From NCBI GenBank assembly GCA_003254925.1, contig QANZ01022934.1, forward strand, positions 38,116 through 102,115: a DNA stretch of 64,000 nucleotides. Direction: 5' to 3'. Shown piece after piece: positions 34,161-45,934 of this stretch. The first letter of the stretch is position 1. Every line of letters starts with the position of its first letter. The position numbers and the translations under genes are program-made. A model generated the notes under the pieces. That model saw only the letters and a list, made by a program, of their open reading frames with translations. It was not told where the DNA came from and ran no database searches. This DNA comes from Chamaecrista fasciculata. Taxonomy: Eukaryota; Streptophyta; Magnoliopsida; Fabales; Fabaceae.

Positions 34161-34935
34161 ACTTGTGCCTAGGTTTCATTTGGGGAATGATCGGGTTAGG
34201 TGGTTAGCTAGAGGGAATGGGGAATTTTCAGTTAAGAGTGCATATGCTATGATAAGTAAGAGGCATCCTGCTAATAGTGTATTTAAAATTATCTGGAAGT
34301 TGAATGTTCCTGAGAGAGTAAAAATTTTTATTTGGCAAATTGCTCATGATAGAATTCTTACCAGGGAACGATGTATGGTTTGGCTCGCCTGATAATTGTT
34401 TTCATTGTTCTAATCAGGTTGAATAAGATTATAGATGGATTGTAGTAGGGCTTCCTCTCTGTGGAATAAGATTATAGACCCAAATCAGTTTCATATATTT
34501 TATAATAATTTCAATTTAGCAAACTAGATTTTAATTAATTTAACTAATACCTTTTCTTCTGTTTTTTAGTTTGAATGGAGGCAAGTTTGGGCTATCTCTT
34601 GTTGGAACCTTTGGAGATGGAGGAATGATGCTCTCTTCAATTCCGGCAGCAATACTCCTAGAGATCCTTGTCTTGCTACCATTTCTGCAGTTCGAGAATT
34701 TAATGATAGTGCCTGTTTTTTAAATGTTGGGATTGATAAAGTGCAGAAAAAATGTGTTGAAGTCACCTAGACTAAACCAAGGGACAGTTGGTTGAAGCTG
34801 AATACGGATGGAGCTCGTGATCAAGATTCTGGCCATGCTGGTTGCGGGGGATTGCTAAGAAATTCAATATAGTTCTTTTTTGTGTTTTGCTTTGCTGTGG
34901 GTTAGTCCACCGTACGCTTAAAAAAAAAGGATTTT
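34161..34935 (+). mobile_element. L1-type LINE remnant (zf-RVT and RNase H part)
   Basis: One frame (34165-34392) reads VRWLARGNGEFSVKSAYAMI and NVPERVKIFIWQIAHDRILT, the zinc-binding RT-associated domain of plant L1 ORF2. Further on are FEWRQVWAISCWNLWRWRND and, after a stop, WLKLNTDGARDQDSGHAGCG, the start of the RNase H domain (TDGA motif). Stops and a deletion follow, then an A-run near 34919. The RT core is absent. Inactive. Confidence 0.8.
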
Positions 34936-35850
34936 TTTTTTGCAACATTTTTTTTTTTTTTTTTTTTTTNCACATTAAACAATATTTAAATTGCTAAAAT
35001 TGATGTTTTTGTTTTTAAATATAATATAAAAATAAAAAGTTACTTAAATTGGACATATTTCATCTTACTTTTTTAAGATGTACATATTTTGTTCACTTTT
35101 TTTTTGTCTCGGACACTGCAAGTAAAACCGTCGACAAACAATCTTATACCCAACAAATTCTTTGAATTGAGATTTTTCTCATAAATCAATCTTTGATGAT
35201 TTTATTTATGTTTCTTGTTTTTTATGGATCTCTAGATCCGCTAACTTGGCAGTTGATTATCTTGTTAATTTGTCTAAAACGAGGATGTGTTCTCTTGGAC
35301 GAGTTGTAAACCCCCCACCTTCGTCAGTTGATATCCTATCTAGTGTTGTTGTTTATGCTAGAGAGGGATTGACTATTTTTACTTTATTTTTATTTGTATT
35401 GTATTTGGTTTTGCCTTACTTTTGAATGAATTATATTTCAGTCAAAAAAAAATATTTACTAAGTGAAATGCAGCGTTTGATTATTAAAAAAGAGTTCAGC
35501 TAACAAATGCTTTGAACGCACTTGTTAAAGAATAATAAATGTTCTTAGAAATATAATATTTTAGAATTGGAAAAAACTTATATGCAGTTGCTTATATCTT
35601 TGCTATGAGGCTAATCACAAGCTTCAATTATGTTCTCTCTCTTCAATGATTGATTATGCAAAAAGTTGTATTTAATACTCTCTTTTTACCATAATTGGGC
35701 ATGCAAAACAAATTTTCCACATGTTATATTTTTATTGGAGAACCTTATAGCAAGCATATAAGGAACTGTATATAAATCTTGCCCTTTAGAATTATTAATG
35801 AGCATTAACTCAGTTTTTGGATTTTTCCATGTATGACAAAATTATCCATG
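34936..35850. repeat. Second L1 tail and AT-rich filler
   Basis: 34936-34975 is a poly-T run with one undetermined base. 35230-35450 reads RSANLAVDYLVNLSKTRMCS in one frame, a second RNase H tail of L1 type, and ends in 'gaattatatttcagtc' plus an A-run (35443-35450). 35451-35850 is AT-rich with nothing recognised. Confidence 0.5.
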
Positions 35851-36249
35851 TGACTTTTTCTTTTCATTTTAAGTTTTTAATATTTATTAAAAACTTTTAA
35901 TAATTTATTCTATTTTCTAAAATCAATAATTGAATTTTTTTATAAATTTTGACATTTCAATAAATAATATTAATAAAAAAATATAAACTTTTAAAATAAA
36001 ATAAAAATTTTATTATTTTAAGAATTTATTGTGTGTTTTGAAGGTTTATACCAAATATATCATTAATCTTAATAAAAAAAATATATCATTAATCTTAATA
36101 AAATTTTTATTTTAGAGGTTTATATTTATTTACTAATATCATTAATTGAGATGACACAATTTATTAAAATTTTTTAATTACTAATTTTAGACAATATAAA
36201 AAATTATTATAAATTTTAATAAATATAATAAATTTAAAATAGAAAGAAA

Positions 36250-36675
36250 AAGTCACATTTTTGGTCCCATAACTTTGGCGGTCTCAATTTGGTCCCATAA
36301 TTTTTTTGTTACAATTTTGGTCTCATAAATTTTTTAGTTGCAATTTTGGTCTCATAATTTTTGAAAACGTCTAATTGTTGGTCTCAGGCTAATTTTCATC
36401 CATTATCTGCCGTTAAATCCACTTCACCCATATTTGTCATGTCATCATTCAACTCGGTATGTCAGATCATCTTTAATGGTAGAAAATGGATGTAAATTAG
36501 CTAGGGACCAACGGTGGAACGTTTTCAGAAATTATGGAATTAAAATTGCAACAAAAAAAGTTATATAACCAAATTGAGACTTTTGCCAAATTTATGGGAC
36601 CAAAATTGCAACAGAAAAGTTATAGGACCAAATTAAAACATTTGTCAAAGTTATGAGGACAAAAATATACTTTAA
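36250..36675. mobile_element. Fold-back element in the P450 promoter, ~425 bp
   Basis: Arms carry tandem 'ttttggtcccataact' phrases inverted as 'gttatgggaccaaaa'. The centre is 'gtcatgtcatcattcaactc'. It is absent from the duplicated promoter at 33450-34160, so it inserted after the duplication (or was lost there). No clean target duplication found. Confidence 0.7.
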
Positions 36676-37050
36676 CTTGAAAAAATTTAAGAAAGTAAAT
36701 TAATGCTCATTAATAATTCTGATTATAATATCTCAAATCTTAAATTTTCAAGATCATTTACTACTCCTACATTTATTACTCCTTTAACAAGTGTCCCCAT
36801 GCCCAAAATTCAACGAAAATTCAAATCAAAATGGTCTCATAGGAACTCGGAAGGAGACAAAAGCTAAGCGCCAAACTAAGCAGAGTGTATGAAGTTGAAA
36901 ATTGGAGCGAACGATTCCTGAATCCTAAAATTTTGACAGTAACTGATAGCTAGGTTTCGCTAAATCAACCAAACAAAAACGACGAACTATCGATGTTGAA
37001 GGCTCATACCTAAATCTTGAAACAGAGAAAACAACCTGAGAGATTCAGCG

Positions 37051-40000
37051 ATGATGGAGAGAGCGATTTGGTCAGCGATTCTCGTAGTGATAAGCAGCGT
37101 GGCGTGGATTCTATGCGAGAAGCTATGGATTCGGCCGAACCGGATCCGATCGGCGCTTCGGAGACAAGGAATCACCGGACCGGCGCCGATCTTCCCGTCC
37201 GGCAACGCCGACGAGTTACAGCGAATCCAATCGCGATTCGCGGCGGAATCATCGGCGGCGAAGTACGATATCTCGAAATCCGACTGGTTCAGGTCTCTGT
37301 TCCCGTATCTGCAAGAATGGAGAAAACAATACGGTAAGTAAGAAATTAAGCAAGCATTGATTGTGATTTTGTGAGAGAATCTTCAACTTCAAATTGTGCA
37401 GGAAAAGTGTATATGTACACGACGGGGACGAAGACGCATTTGTATTTAGGAGATGGAGAGATGATAAAGGATGTGTATCAGAGAACGACGACGGATTTGG
37501 GGAGGATTTCGTATTTGACGAAGCTATTGAAGCCGATGCTTGGTAAAGGCGTGCTTAGGGTTAATGGTCCCCTATGGTCGTTTCAGAGAAACCTCATTGC
37601 TCCTCAGTTTTTCATTTCCAAGATTCAGGTCAATTTTCTGTTGGTTAAATCATCAGTTTAGTTCTCAAACTATGAGGTTAATTTGATTTTGGTCCTCAAA
37701 CTATTTTTTTTTGTTCCTTTTTATCGTCAAACTTTAACATTTATTCCTTTTTATCCCTAAAATATGAGATGAGTAGGGACTACGATCCTTGGAATCCGTA
37801 TCCGAATTCAAACATGAGCGAGTATTAAAATTAATTCAGAGAATTAATTCTCATCTCTGAATTTATTGAATAGTTTAATTCCTGTATTTAGACTTAAAGA
37901 AATTTTAAAATAAATTATTTTTTATTAATATAAAATTTATTTTTATCAATTTTTTTGTATTTAAAATTATTAAAAAAATTATAAATAAAAATGTATTATT
38001 AAAATATTTTAATATGTATGAAATATTTAACCTATTATTTTCATACTTCAATATTTTCTAAATACATAAAGTTTTAAATTATTATATTTTTTATATATGA
38101 AAATAAATATTTTCTATTGCAAGGTAGGGTCACTAAAACTTACTGAAGAATTTTAAGTTACATGATATCTTTTCTTTTCTGCCTAAAATTTAACAAAAAT
38201 GTAATACATGATACTAAGTATGAACTTTTAAATCTTAGGATATCAAATTAAATTAATTTGATCTGTACCATGAAAAAATAAAAGATAATTTATATATCCT
38301 AAATCATGATATTATAGCTATCTAGCTAGTGGTAGTTGAATTTGTTATATGTGTAGAACATGGTGGATCACATGGAAGAATCAACGAGGGAAATCATAAA
38401 GTCATGGGAGAGACTTGTGAGTGAGAGTGAGGGAGGAATGGCAGAAGTGGTAATTGATAAGGATTTAAAGGTCCTCACAGCTGATATCATTTCAAAAGTT
38501 TGTTTTGGAAGCTCATATGCACAAGGCAATCAAATCTTTGCTAAACTTGCTACCATGCAAGCGAGTCTTCATAAATCCAATATTCTCTTTGGCTTTCTAG
38601 ACCTCAAGTAAGCACCTTCCTTCATTTTCCAATGCTCACATTGTCTCTTTTTTTGTGTTTTTGAATTTTGGTTAAAATTGCACAATATAAAAAAAAAAGG
38701 TCAAAGTACAATTTTGATCCCATTACTTTTGCTTAGGTCTCAATTTGGTCTCATAACTTTTTTTGTTCCACTTTTGGTCTTATATCTTTTGCGCAAGTCT
38801 CAATTTGATTTCGTGTTGCACTTTTGTCGCATATCTTTGAATCAGGTTGCATAATTGATCACATAGCTTTTGGTCAGGTTGCAGAATTGATCTTATATCT
38901 TTGCAAAAGATTCTACATAGTGGGACTGACGGTAGAATTTTTTGCAAAGATATGAGACCAAATCTGCAACAAAAAAAAATATATGGGACCAAAAGTGTAC
39001 TTCAGCCTAAAAAGTCTAAATTTTAAATATCAAGGAAAGACTTCCAACTTTTAATTCTGTCTAAAAGATTTACTTTTTGACAACTTCGTTACAAAGCATA
39101 TTGAAGTTCTTTTTTTTTTTTTTTGTATTTTATATTAATTTAAACTTAAAAGTAGTGATAATTGTAATTAATTAGTACCTACAAAATTTAAAAATACTAT
39201 CTCTTAATAAAATTCTTAACAAAAAAAGTTCTTTTGCACAAATGAAAAATCTATAATATTTTTCGTCATTGTTCAAAGATCACGAGGTTTTGTGCATTTT
39301 GACATCAAATTTTATGTTAATTTTAATTTTATCCTTAACGTTATATAGTTTCTAACAACTTTGTCTCTTAAAAAATAAGGGGAAATGTCAATTTCCATAT
39401 GTAAGTCAGGAGATTATGTTAAATATTACTAATATACTTTAATTAATTAGTTGTAAAGATGAGACCAATTCTTCAACCTGACCAAAAGATATGAGATTAA
39501 ATTGAAACTTTTTGCAATGATATAGGACCAAAAGATCAACAAAAAAAATACAAAACCAAATTAGGAGCTGAACAAAGATATGAGATTAAATTTACACTTT
39601 GACCCAAAAAAAAATATCATGATTCTATATTGACCTTTTTTTCTATTTTTCTTGCTTCACCATTGGTTTTATCAGCTCATTAATTTGTTTAAAATTAACG
39701 CACTCTCTCTCTATATGGTAAATGAATGGAATATATATGAGCAGATTTTTTCGCACAGAGGAAAGCAAAGAGATGTTGAAACTAAAGAAAGAGGTGGACA
39801 GGTTGATCCTGAAGATCGTGGATGATCGGAAGCAACAAAACCAGAAGAATGAGAATGAGAATGAGAATGAGAAGGATCTTTTACAGATGATTGTGGAGAA
39901 TGTGAATGGTGAGAATGAGGCCAACAATTTGGGTAGTAATAATGAGGAAATGATAGTGGATATGTGCAAAAACATCTACTTCGCAGGATCTGAGAGCACT

Positions 40001-41575
40001 GCTATGTTGGTCACTTGGACATTGCTTTTGCTTGCAATGCATCCTGACTGGCAACATCGTCTTCGATCCGAGGTTCAGGATGTCTATGCCGACGTGTCTC
40101 CACATTGTTTTCGTGACATGGACAAACTCCGAAAGTTGAAACATGTTAGTATTCTTCTTCTCCTTTATCTCTAAAACTAAGAGGTAAGAGCTTCAATTTG
40201 TTGGTGAATATATATATATATATAGAAATGAAAGTTTAACATTTCTTGGGAATCAATAAGGGTGTGGTTGGATTAGGGATTAAGTAGGAGAAGGAGAGAG
40301 AGAAGGGCCGAAGGGGAGAGGTTTAGGACCTCTTCTCTTTGTTTGAAAAGTTTACGATTGGAGGGGAAGAGAATGAGGGATTAACTTTTAATCTCTCGTT
40401 TCTTCTTTCACAAATTTCAAATACTTTAAATTGAAGTATTTTGGAGGTGTTACTTTCACAAACAAAAGAAATGTATAAGGAGATTAATCCTCATCCCTCT
40501 CCAATCTCTCTCCTCCTCTCTCCCTCCAATTATTCAAACAAACTCTTTTAATATGTTAGACGTAATAAGAGGGGTTAGTACTCCATTACAAAATGATGAA
40601 CTTAGTTCAAATTTTTGTTGATAGAGTTGTTTCATGTTTAATATCTTGGCAATTTATTGAATATAATTGATTCTAATAGAAAATATGGGTAAAAAATATT
40701 TTCTCTTGCTTAGATAATGAGTGAACTATCAATTTAATCATGGAATATTTGAAATTTTTTGTTTAGTCTCCAAAAATTTATGTCTCTTTATAATTTAGCT
40801 CCATTAAAGATTGAGTTGTATAGTGTTACTGTGTTAAGATGTCCATGTATGGACTAACTTTGACGGATCATAAATCTTCAGTTGTCAAACCAAATATTCC
40901 AAAAAAAAAAATCAATGACTAAAATGACAACATTGATATAACCTAATGACTGGAATATTAGTTTACTCTTGCATAATAATATATATTGAATATGTGAAAA
41001 AAACAATATAATCTCACCAATTACCTCTCCTTCTCTTCCCTCCCTCATTCCACTACTCTCATTCTAATACATTCTAGGTACATGCTCATCGCATCAATCA
41101 AATATGCATTTCAACTCTCTGAATTGTACGTTTAATTTCTCCATGACAGGTGACAATGGTGATTCAAGAGAGTCTTCGTCTATATCCTCCCGGAGTAACA
41201 GCATCAAGAGAAGCTCTAACAGAAACAAAGATTGGTGAAATGGTGGTGCCAAAAGGGACCAACATATGGTTCTTCATTGCTGGACTTCACCGTGACCCTG
41301 AATTTTGGGGACCAGATGCCTCTGAGTTCAAGCCACTAAGGTTCCAAAATGGCGTCTCAGAAGCTTGTAAGTACCCACAAACTTACATGCCATTTGGGTT
41401 CGGACCAAGAATCTGTCTTGGCCAGCATTTTGCTTTGATAGAGGCTAAGATTGTGATTTCTATGCTTTTGTCTCGCTTCTCATTCTCTCTTTCCCCTAAT
41501 TATCGCCATTGCCCTGTCTATAAGATGCTCTTGATGCCCAAGTATGGAGCTTCTCTCCTTGTTTCCAACCTCTAG
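37051..41575 (+). CDS. Cytochrome P450, CYP714-like (CYP72 clan), five exons, 528 aa
   Basis: Haem-thiolate monooxygenase anchored in the ER by an N-terminal helix (residues 4-23). CYP714 members oxidise gibberellins or other diterpenoids/terpenoids; the substrate here is not deducible. Exons: 37051-37333, 37402-37628, 38357-38607, 39745-40144 and 41150-41575; introns GT-AG; sum 1587 nt, in frame. Seen: SLFPYLQEWRKQYGKVY, NGPLWSFQRNLIAPQFF (C-helix W-x-x-x-R), I-helix AGSEST (334-339), K-helix ESLR (394-397), FKPLRF (447-452), and haem loop FGFGPRICLG (469-478, Cys476). All hallmark motifs are intact and the length is normal. The I-helix has Ser where AGxETT/S is usual. A basic NENENENE run (289-296) is low complexity. 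The ATG pair at 37051 and 37054 offers two starts; the duplicate at 33450-34160 shares both. Introns 3 and 4 host repeat elements. Confidence 0.93.
38695..39010. mobile_element. Fold-back element in P450 intron 3
   Basis: Left arm 'ggtcaaagtacaattttgat' and 'gtctcaatttggtctcataa'; right arm 'gcaaagatatgagaccaaat' and 'atatgggaccaaaagtgtac'. Same phrase family as 36250-36675 but distinct. A related, degraded arm lies at 39470-39610. Sits wholly in the intron. Confidence 0.6.
40260..40548. mobile_element. PIF/Harbinger-like MITE in P450 intron 4
   Basis: Left end 'gggtgtggttggattaggga'; right end 'ccaattattcaaacaaactc', an imperfect inverted pair, flanked by TAA (40257-40259; 40549-40551), which suits a 3-bp Harbinger target duplication. 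The interior is purine-rich on one side and pyrimidine-rich on the other ('gagagagaagg' / 'tctctctcctcc'), also self-complementary. Confidence 0.5.
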
Positions 41576-41962
41576 TTAGTTAGTTGGTCTCAAATTGTAA
41601 GATTTATCAACTCTTGTTTAATTAGCTTGCTCACTCCCTTGTCGTAAAACTAATAATAATGTGGAGTAGTTGTTTGAATGAGTAATTTGATGTGTTTTTC
41701 TAATTGGTTTGGTTTAGTGTTTTTTTGTATGTGTAATTAAAACGCTTGATTATATATGTATATGGCTAATGTATGTATGTATAGATATGATATGTTTGGC
41801 CCCATATATAGATATGATATGTATAATTTAATTTCTTCCCCTAATTGTGAACTCCTTAAAAAGAGAATGAAATGGAGGGGAAGAAATGGTTAATTCTCTT
41901 TTTTAAAAAAATTCTAATTTGTAGTAAATTAAATTTGTGAAAGAGGAGAATAATAAAATATT
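41576..41962. other. P450 3' flank
   Basis: 3'UTR-like and AT-rich sequence with short 'gatatgatatgt' repeats (41785-41825). No gene. Confidence 0.4.
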
Positions 41963-42220
41963 AAGGTGGTGTTTGCTACACGAATTGAAAAAATAGTTCC
42001 TGAATTATAAGCTCCGATATAGATTAATCATGCGTTTGGTACGCAGATTAAAAAATTAGTCCCAAAAATATTGTTTTCCTAGGAGTAGCATAATCTCATG
42101 AAATAGTCATTTTTAATTCTAGCTTAGGGGGTGGGATTAGTCTAATCTCATTGGATGAGATTTATTTGATCTATCTAAAATGACTAAATTACCTTTATTA
42201 AATATAGCTATTAAAATTTT
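41963..42220. repeat. One end of the 56652-57382 MITE family
   Basis: Contains 'gtttgctacacgaattgaaa', 'catgcgtttggtacgcagat' and 'gggggtgggattagtctaat', matching the right end of the MITE at 56652-57382 read on the other strand. The other terminus is not present, so it is a fragment. Confidence 0.65.
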
Positions 42221-44159
42221 ATTCTCCAAACTCTTTCACTTTCTTATTTCTAGTTATGTCAAAACTAACTTAAGTTTAATTTTGAGAATTATGTTAGTTA
42301 TATTTTGAGCAATTATTTTTTTAGATTATTTTGTTATTTTAAGATTTTTGGACATTATGTTTTGAAATTGTATTTTTTTATGAAATTATTAATTTTATTT
42401 TAAAATTTTAATCATGACAGAATTAATTTTTTTATATAATGTAAAAAAAAAACATATTCTTTAAGATATTCCCATGAATTATTATTTTGGAAAAGCTATT
42501 AATTGAGAATAAAAATATTGGGTGATACATGGAAAAATTTCAGGCCTTACAATTGTGGATACATGGAAAAATTAAATTGTGTCACTTTTGTAAAATTTCT
42601 CACCATCTCCAAGATTTCACTTGGGCCTCTGAGAAACAACAGTAAGGGGCTGTCATTGTCAAATTCAACGTCAAGCCCAATGATAGAGAGTCATCATTTA
42701 CATCTTTCTATATGCTTTTATCTAATTAATAATTCCAATTAATGAGTTCATTACAAACAATACAATATTTTCTTCCTTCTTAAATTGAACGAACTACCTA
42801 CATTTATTCAATCCAAGAAACACACAAACTTGGGAATAATTAATGTCCAACAACTTTTTAATAAAACTTTTATCATCTCTTTGCATTCAAAGCTTACCCA
42901 ATATCTTTGTTAGACTTCTGGATTCTCCAAGTTATGTGATTTTATTTTTTATATTTAACTAGGTTGGGACCGTGCATTGCACAAGATTCAGATTATGAGA
43001 ACTGAATATATAAAAATGGGGAGAGAAAAAAATAGGTTGGTTTCGTTCTATGTATGACAATAGTTTGAATTGTTGCAGTAGACAATTATAGCATTTACAT
43101 ATTTTGGGACTGAAATTTGTATTATTGTAGTTTGGTTTATAGAAGATATGAGAGAGAAATGATTCATTTCAATGGTCCAATTAAAAATAATGGTAGAAGA
43201 TGTCACCATTCTAGACTATAGTTTAACCAAATTTTTGTTTTTGGTAACATTTTTTTTTGGATTGACCATGAGTTTCCCCTGCCTATCCGTGTAACGATCC
43301 AGGCGAAGACTAATCTCATTCGAGCTATGGAGACGAAATGGTAGAGTCCTACCAACAATGTCGACTCTAGAGATTATATTGAGAAAGGTTTCAAGTTTGT
43401 TTTGATTAAAATGTATTCCTTCATCCTTTGAAACTAATTAAAAAAGAATAGCATTTTATTTACATATATAATATATCCTTTACAATTTTATATATCGATG
43501 TCACCATTACACAACCAATTCTTTAGAAGTCTAGAAAATGGTTTGTAATTTCTATTTTAAAAATTTTGAAGAAATTAGGGGTCCACAAATTAATTTATAG
43601 GATAACACAATAAATAATATATAATTATTTTTTGGATGATTGAAAATAAAATTACTCAAAATGTTCATAAAAAAATCCCCTTGTATATTGCTATTTAAAA
43701 TGCTTGCTAATGAAGCTTGTACACTAAAAAAACATTAACTATAAAAAGTTTTGAGATAGTTGATATAGAAAATTCATTATAACCTACGATAGTTCGATGG
43801 TTTTTTGAATGACCCAATCGAAACCTACAACGATTTTTTATTATTGTTATGCAGTGGTAACCTAATGGAAGAAAGAGTATTTAGAATAGTGGGGCAAACA
43901 CCATCAAACATAAGGAAATTCAAAAAACCATAATATTTTGAATNGCCTTATTACAATATTTCAATATTTATGAAATATTTAATATTTTCTAAAAAAATTT
44001 AAATTATTATTTTTTTTATATATTAAAAACAAATATTTATTATTATTAATAGGGTATGGTAATTGTACATGTAGGGCACTGCCATATTCAGACTCAGACC
44101 CGTTAAGGTTTGGTCCAAGCCCAGACTTCAACTTAAGGGTAAAATCTTAAGGTCTTCTT
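42221..44159. other. AT-rich intergenic, no gene
   Basis: No coding region recognised. A moderately GC-rich patch at 43260-43380 ('cctgcctatccgtgtaacga') could be an old retroelement piece; not enough to call. Confidence 0.4.
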
Positions 44160-44800
44160 TGGATCTGAGTATTTTGATCATCTCTAATTAGAAATTATAA
44201 TTATTAACTTTGTTCTAGATAGCACAGAGTTTTCTCTCTCCAGAAGCTTCGCTCTATCTATCTCTCTCTCGCTCTCGCTCAGATCTGTTCGTGCTTCGCA
44301 GGGCTGCCACTGTTTTTGAACGGTGGTAGCCCTCCTTTACTTAGGTAAGTATGTATTTTTGTCTCCTCCTTCACTAAGGAGGTTTGTTTCTTTCATTAGG
44401 GAAGTTTTTCCCCCTTTCATTAGGAAAGGGTTTATCTTTTCTTTTGTGTTGTTATATTTCTCAAATCTACAAGTGGAGCTCAACACTGGAGAAGGAAACG
44501 GTTAAGAAGATTGATCTCTCAAAGATAGAGAGGGGGTGTGTTGCCTCTTGGTGATCTTCCAAGTTTTCTTTATCTTTTAAAAAATTTTTGTAGATCTGAT
44601 TGTATAGGAGATCTGGATCTGATTTTCTTTCTTAGGTGTGTTGCCTAGGATCTTCTTTTCATCTCTTGTACTTCTGTTGTACTCTTCTGTGGAGCGTAAG
44701 ACCCGGGTTAAATTGTTAGATATGTGCCTTACTTGGTCTCCATGATGTTGTATGGCCTTTATGCCATCTTTCTGATGAATGAAATATTTCTGACCAAAAA
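44160..44800 (+). mobile_element. Retroposon-like segment with A-tail
   Basis: A CT-rich start ('tatctctctctcgctctcgc', 44258), GC-rich middle, then 'gatgaatgaaatatttctgacc' followed by an A-run (44796-44803). This tail style is shared with L1 3' ends in this window (35420-35450). No open frame with known homology. Possibly an internally deleted L1 (5'UTR fused to 3'UTR); boundaries approximate. Confidence 0.4.
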
Positions 44801-44987
44801 AAATAATTAAGAAAATATGATTACATTATATATATTGAATTAAAATATATTAAAAATTATGAAAGAGAAATCAGAAGATTTAATTTTTAAACATTTAAAC
44901 ATATATAAATGTTGAGATTTTCTATAAGTACATCATAACATCAAGTCAAATTGCATAAAGCCTATAATCTCGATAATTAAAAAAAAA

Positions 44988-45280
44988 GGGTAAAATCCAC
45001 TTTGGTACCCTGTCCTATTGACCTGTACCACTTTGGTACCCTGTTGTTTCAAAATTGCCACTGTGGTACCCTGTCCTTTAAACTGTTACCCACTTTAGTA
45101 CCCAATTGAAAATTTCCGTCAAATTTTAACGTGGGAGGCGCACGTGCGTTTCACAAGGGACCAAAAAGAAAAAATTAACTTCATTCAAGGACCAAAAACA
45201 CAAAATCAAATTTATTCTTCATTAGAGACTCAGACTTCGCGTGCGTTTCATCATCTTCGCGATTCATTTGAACTCCAGAT
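44988..45280 (+). repeat. Left TIR of the 6.2-kb MULE
   Basis: Contains three 'ctttggtaccctgt'-type phrases and 'acgtgggaggcgcacgtgcg', all mirrored at 50925-51216. Differences between arms are few (for example 'actgtggtacc' versus 'actttggtacc'), so insertion is fairly young. Confidence 0.9.
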
Positions 45281-45934
45281 CGAAACCCAAATCTGCGCGG
45301 TTCACTCCAAATCGAAACCCAAATCTTCGCGATTTCACTTGAACTCCAAATCGAAACCCATTTGATTCACTCCGTCTTCGCGATTTCAAATTCTTCGAAA
45401 GTCATTTCACCCTCCATCTTCAAATAGAAACCCAAAATTCCTCCATCTTCAAATGACGAACCCCATTTCAGTTTTGAAACCCTAAATTGTCTTGCCATTC
45501 CTTGAATATAGTGAATATAGTGAAGAAGACGAACCAGGTACAAAGATGAACTAAATGAAAAGGATGAATATAGTGAAGAAGACGAACCAGGTTCAAAATT
45601 CGACTTTTGCTTATTTATATGCTTTCATATTATCTATTAGTGTTAAAGTGCTTCCTTGTATGCTTATTTATTTCTTCGACTTTTGTTGTGTAGTTTTCTA
45701 TGTTTGTCTATGTGTCATTTTGTTGGACCAAAACATTAAAAAATCATGTGGTTGCTGTCATTTTGAGAGACATTGAATGGTGGTTGCTTTTTGTCATGTA
45801 TAGGGTTAGTGGATGAAAATGTGGGACCTAATACATAAATTGTTTACTAAAAAATGCATGTGCTAGTGTTAGTGAGTTGTCCTTTTGTTTATATTGTGTG
45901 AAATAAGTGATGTGGACTTATTGCACCTTTACAT

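Noticed and set aside
37017-37337. 106-aa frame overlapping P450 exon 1 in another frame
   Set aside because: Starts upstream of the P450 ATG and has no homology; shadow of exon 1.
45144-45365. 73-aa frame at the MULE left TIR
   Set aside because: Lies in the TIR and leader; repetitive 'IETQI' phrases come from a DNA repeat.
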